In this document: piece after piece, positions 4,640-5,446 of the stretch
Position numbering within the stretch: the first letter of the stretch is position 1
How the letters are laid out: each line of letters opens with the position of its first letter
Made by a program: the position numbers and the translations under genes
The notes under the pieces: generated by a model
The model's database searches: none
The model's input: the letters and a program-made list of their open reading frames with translations, nothing else
Told to the model about the DNA's origin: nothing
DNA from: RGIG4608 sp964413365
Lineage (GTDB): Bacteria > Bacillota > Clostridia > Oscillospirales > CAG-272
Length of the DNA: 5,446 bases
Direction of reading: 5' to 3'
Assembly: GCA_964413365.1 (NCBI GenBank)
Contig: CAYPRM010000050.1
Span: forward strand, 1-5,446

Positions 4640-5446
4640 GAAATCACTACCTCTTTCACTATAATATTGCCATTAAGATTGAACGATTGCTGTATCAGTC
4701 GTCCTGACACGTTGCCAAGATATTCCGTTTCAGCTTCAATGACCTCACCTAAATAAATATCATCATGGTCTTTTATCGTTTCGGTCGTAATAGTTTGCCC
4801 CCAATTGAACGTTCCCCAAGGCAATTCGCCCCATTTTACAGTACACGTTTCTCGTTTAACGTCTTTTCCGACTATGATTTTGAGGTTAGTGCTGTCAACT
4901 CTTGAAAGCCAATTATAGCAATTTTTAAGCACGGATTTTACGTTTGACGGTGATACAAGCGTTGCAGAAGTGATTGAGCTTACATTTTCCTTTTCGCTTG
5001 CCAAAACAACTGGATTTGTATAACTTTCAATATGTTCGGTATGCTCATACTTGCCACCACTTAACACACATCCGTTATTTGCGTTGATATACGCGTAATT
5101 TGCACCACTTGATATTATTTCTCCGTTGGATATTGTCAAATCGTGCAATGGTTCCGAAAACTTAACAAGAATATTTTCTCCAATTCCGCTGTCCTCTGAT
5201 TTGTACGCTTCTAAAGTTTCTGAAATTTTGGAATAAGTATGTGATGTTAATTCAACTTTTGTTACAGTATCGCCATTGTCAAAACTCTGTCCTTGCATAA
5301 TGCGTGCAAGCGGTATTGTTTGTTTAACATCATCTTCAAGTTTTTTAACCTCAACGACATCGGTATTTGCCGTATTGATTACCGCCATGCTGGCAAAACA
5401 CACTTGCATTAAAGCTTCACGGCAAGTGGTATATCCGATATATCCG
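4636..5446 (-). CDS. Phage tail / baseplate protein, C-terminal part (5' end outside window)
   Basis: The frame is open to the right edge, so this is a 5'-truncated gene with 269 residues visible; the Met codons at 5409 and 5389 are internal. The first visible residues contain CREALMQVCFASMAVINTAN, a pattern I recall from tail proteins of clostridial phages (consensus roughly REALQQICFAxGAVxDT), reminiscent of the 'build a domain, then load a value' hub segments of baseplate proteins. The rest is beta-rich and lacks membrane segments or obvious catalytic motifs. Near the C-terminus a Trp-Gly motif (WGELPWGTFNWG) precedes a conserved-looking end, ETEYLGNVSGRLIQQSFNLN. It lies first in the visible operon, directly upstream of small tail proteins and the fibre, which fits a tail-tip or baseplate hub role. 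The stop codon overlaps the GTG start of the next gene. Tail protein is fairly sure; hub versus another baseplate part is inference. Confidence 0.7.
   Translation of the reverse strand, partial: GYIGYTTCREALMQVCFASMAVINTANTDVVEVKKLEDDVKQTIPLARIMQGQSFDNGDTVTKVELTSHTYSKISETLEAYKSEDSGIGENILVKFSEPLHDLTISNGEIISSGANYAYINANNGCVLSGGKYEHTEHIESYTNPVVLASEKENVSSITSATLVSPSNVKSVLKNCYNWLSRVDSTNLKIIVGKDVKRETCTVKWGELPWGTFNWGQTITTETIKDHDDIYLGEVIEAETEYLGNVSGRLIQQSFNLNGNIIVKEVVIS
4649..4655 (-). promoter_or_regulatory. Ribosome-binding site supporting the GTG start at 4639
   Basis: AAGAGGT on the minus strand, inside the end of the upstream tail gene, with GAGG ending 10 nt before the GTG. It decides for the GTG over the ATG six codons further in. 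Confidence 0.65.
4798..4833 (-). other. WGx3WGx3WG motif in the tail protein
   Basis: Three Trp-Gly pairs spaced five residues apart (WGELPWGTFNWG) lie between a KxExCTVK strand and a Thr-rich segment. Such short aromatic repeats often form a surface loop or beta-hairpin stack. This is read directly from the translation; its role is unknown. Confidence 0.6.

Noticed and set aside
4361..4756. Plus-strand open frame of 131 codons, hydrophobic and Cys/Ile-rich
   Set aside because: It runs antisense across two well-supported tail genes. Its composition is what antisense reading of a Lys/Asn/Asp-rich frame gives, and it would stand alone against the operon direction.
1..5446. CRISPR array, tRNA, riboswitch, insertion sequence or attachment site
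   Set aside because: The window is almost fully coding on one strand with gaps of at most 19 nt; no spaced direct repeats, cloverleaf, transposase or terminal inverted repeats were found by eye.

Overview
The window is part of the late structural region of a tailed phage or prophage, reading entirely on the minus strand (right to left as printed). Moderately AT-rich DNA, strong AGGAGG/GAGGAG/AAGGGGTGAT ribosome-binding sites, very tight gene packing and the protein families seen all point to a Clostridia-type Firmicute host, probably a gut anaerobe, and most likely to a siphovirus-like tail module. No integrase, attachment site, tRNA or host gene is visible, so prophage and free phage cannot be told apart.

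In transcription order the layout is: (1) the C-terminal 269 residues of a tail/baseplate protein that enters from beyond the right edge (4636-5446); (2) a 157-aa conserved phage protein with a CX4C tail, starting at GTG in a GTGA overlap (4166-4639); (3) an 86-aa small protein with a fibre-type N-terminus and 20-residue beta repeats (3901-4161); (4) a 165-aa unknown protein starting at TTG in a TTGA overlap (3407-3904); (5) a 675-aa modular tail fibre / receptor-binding protein with a beta-sandwich-like module, a 10-residue repeat stalk and a YadA-head-like 14-residue repeat array (1364-3391); (6) a 95-aa conserved phage protein (1057-1344); (7) a 346-aa cell-wall lysin joining an M15 metallopeptidase domain to a phosphodiester glycosidase (NAGPA-like) domain (14-1054). 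A ribosome-binding site at the left edge shows that another gene follows immediately.

Genes overlap by 4 nt or are separated by 2-19 nt. I see no terminator or internal promoter, so the block is read as one polycistronic transcript with translational coupling. The inferred logic is: the baseplate-side protein and small accessory proteins form the tail tip, the fibre recognises the cell surface, and the lysin opens the wall, either during entry or at lysis.

No wholly new system is evident. The item most worth pursuing is the two-domain lysin, which pairs a peptide-stem-cutting fold with one that acts on sugar phosphodiesters and could therefore attack both peptidoglycan and a phosphate-containing wall polymer. 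Second is the modular fibre, and the docking-type N-terminus it appears to share with the 86-aa protein.
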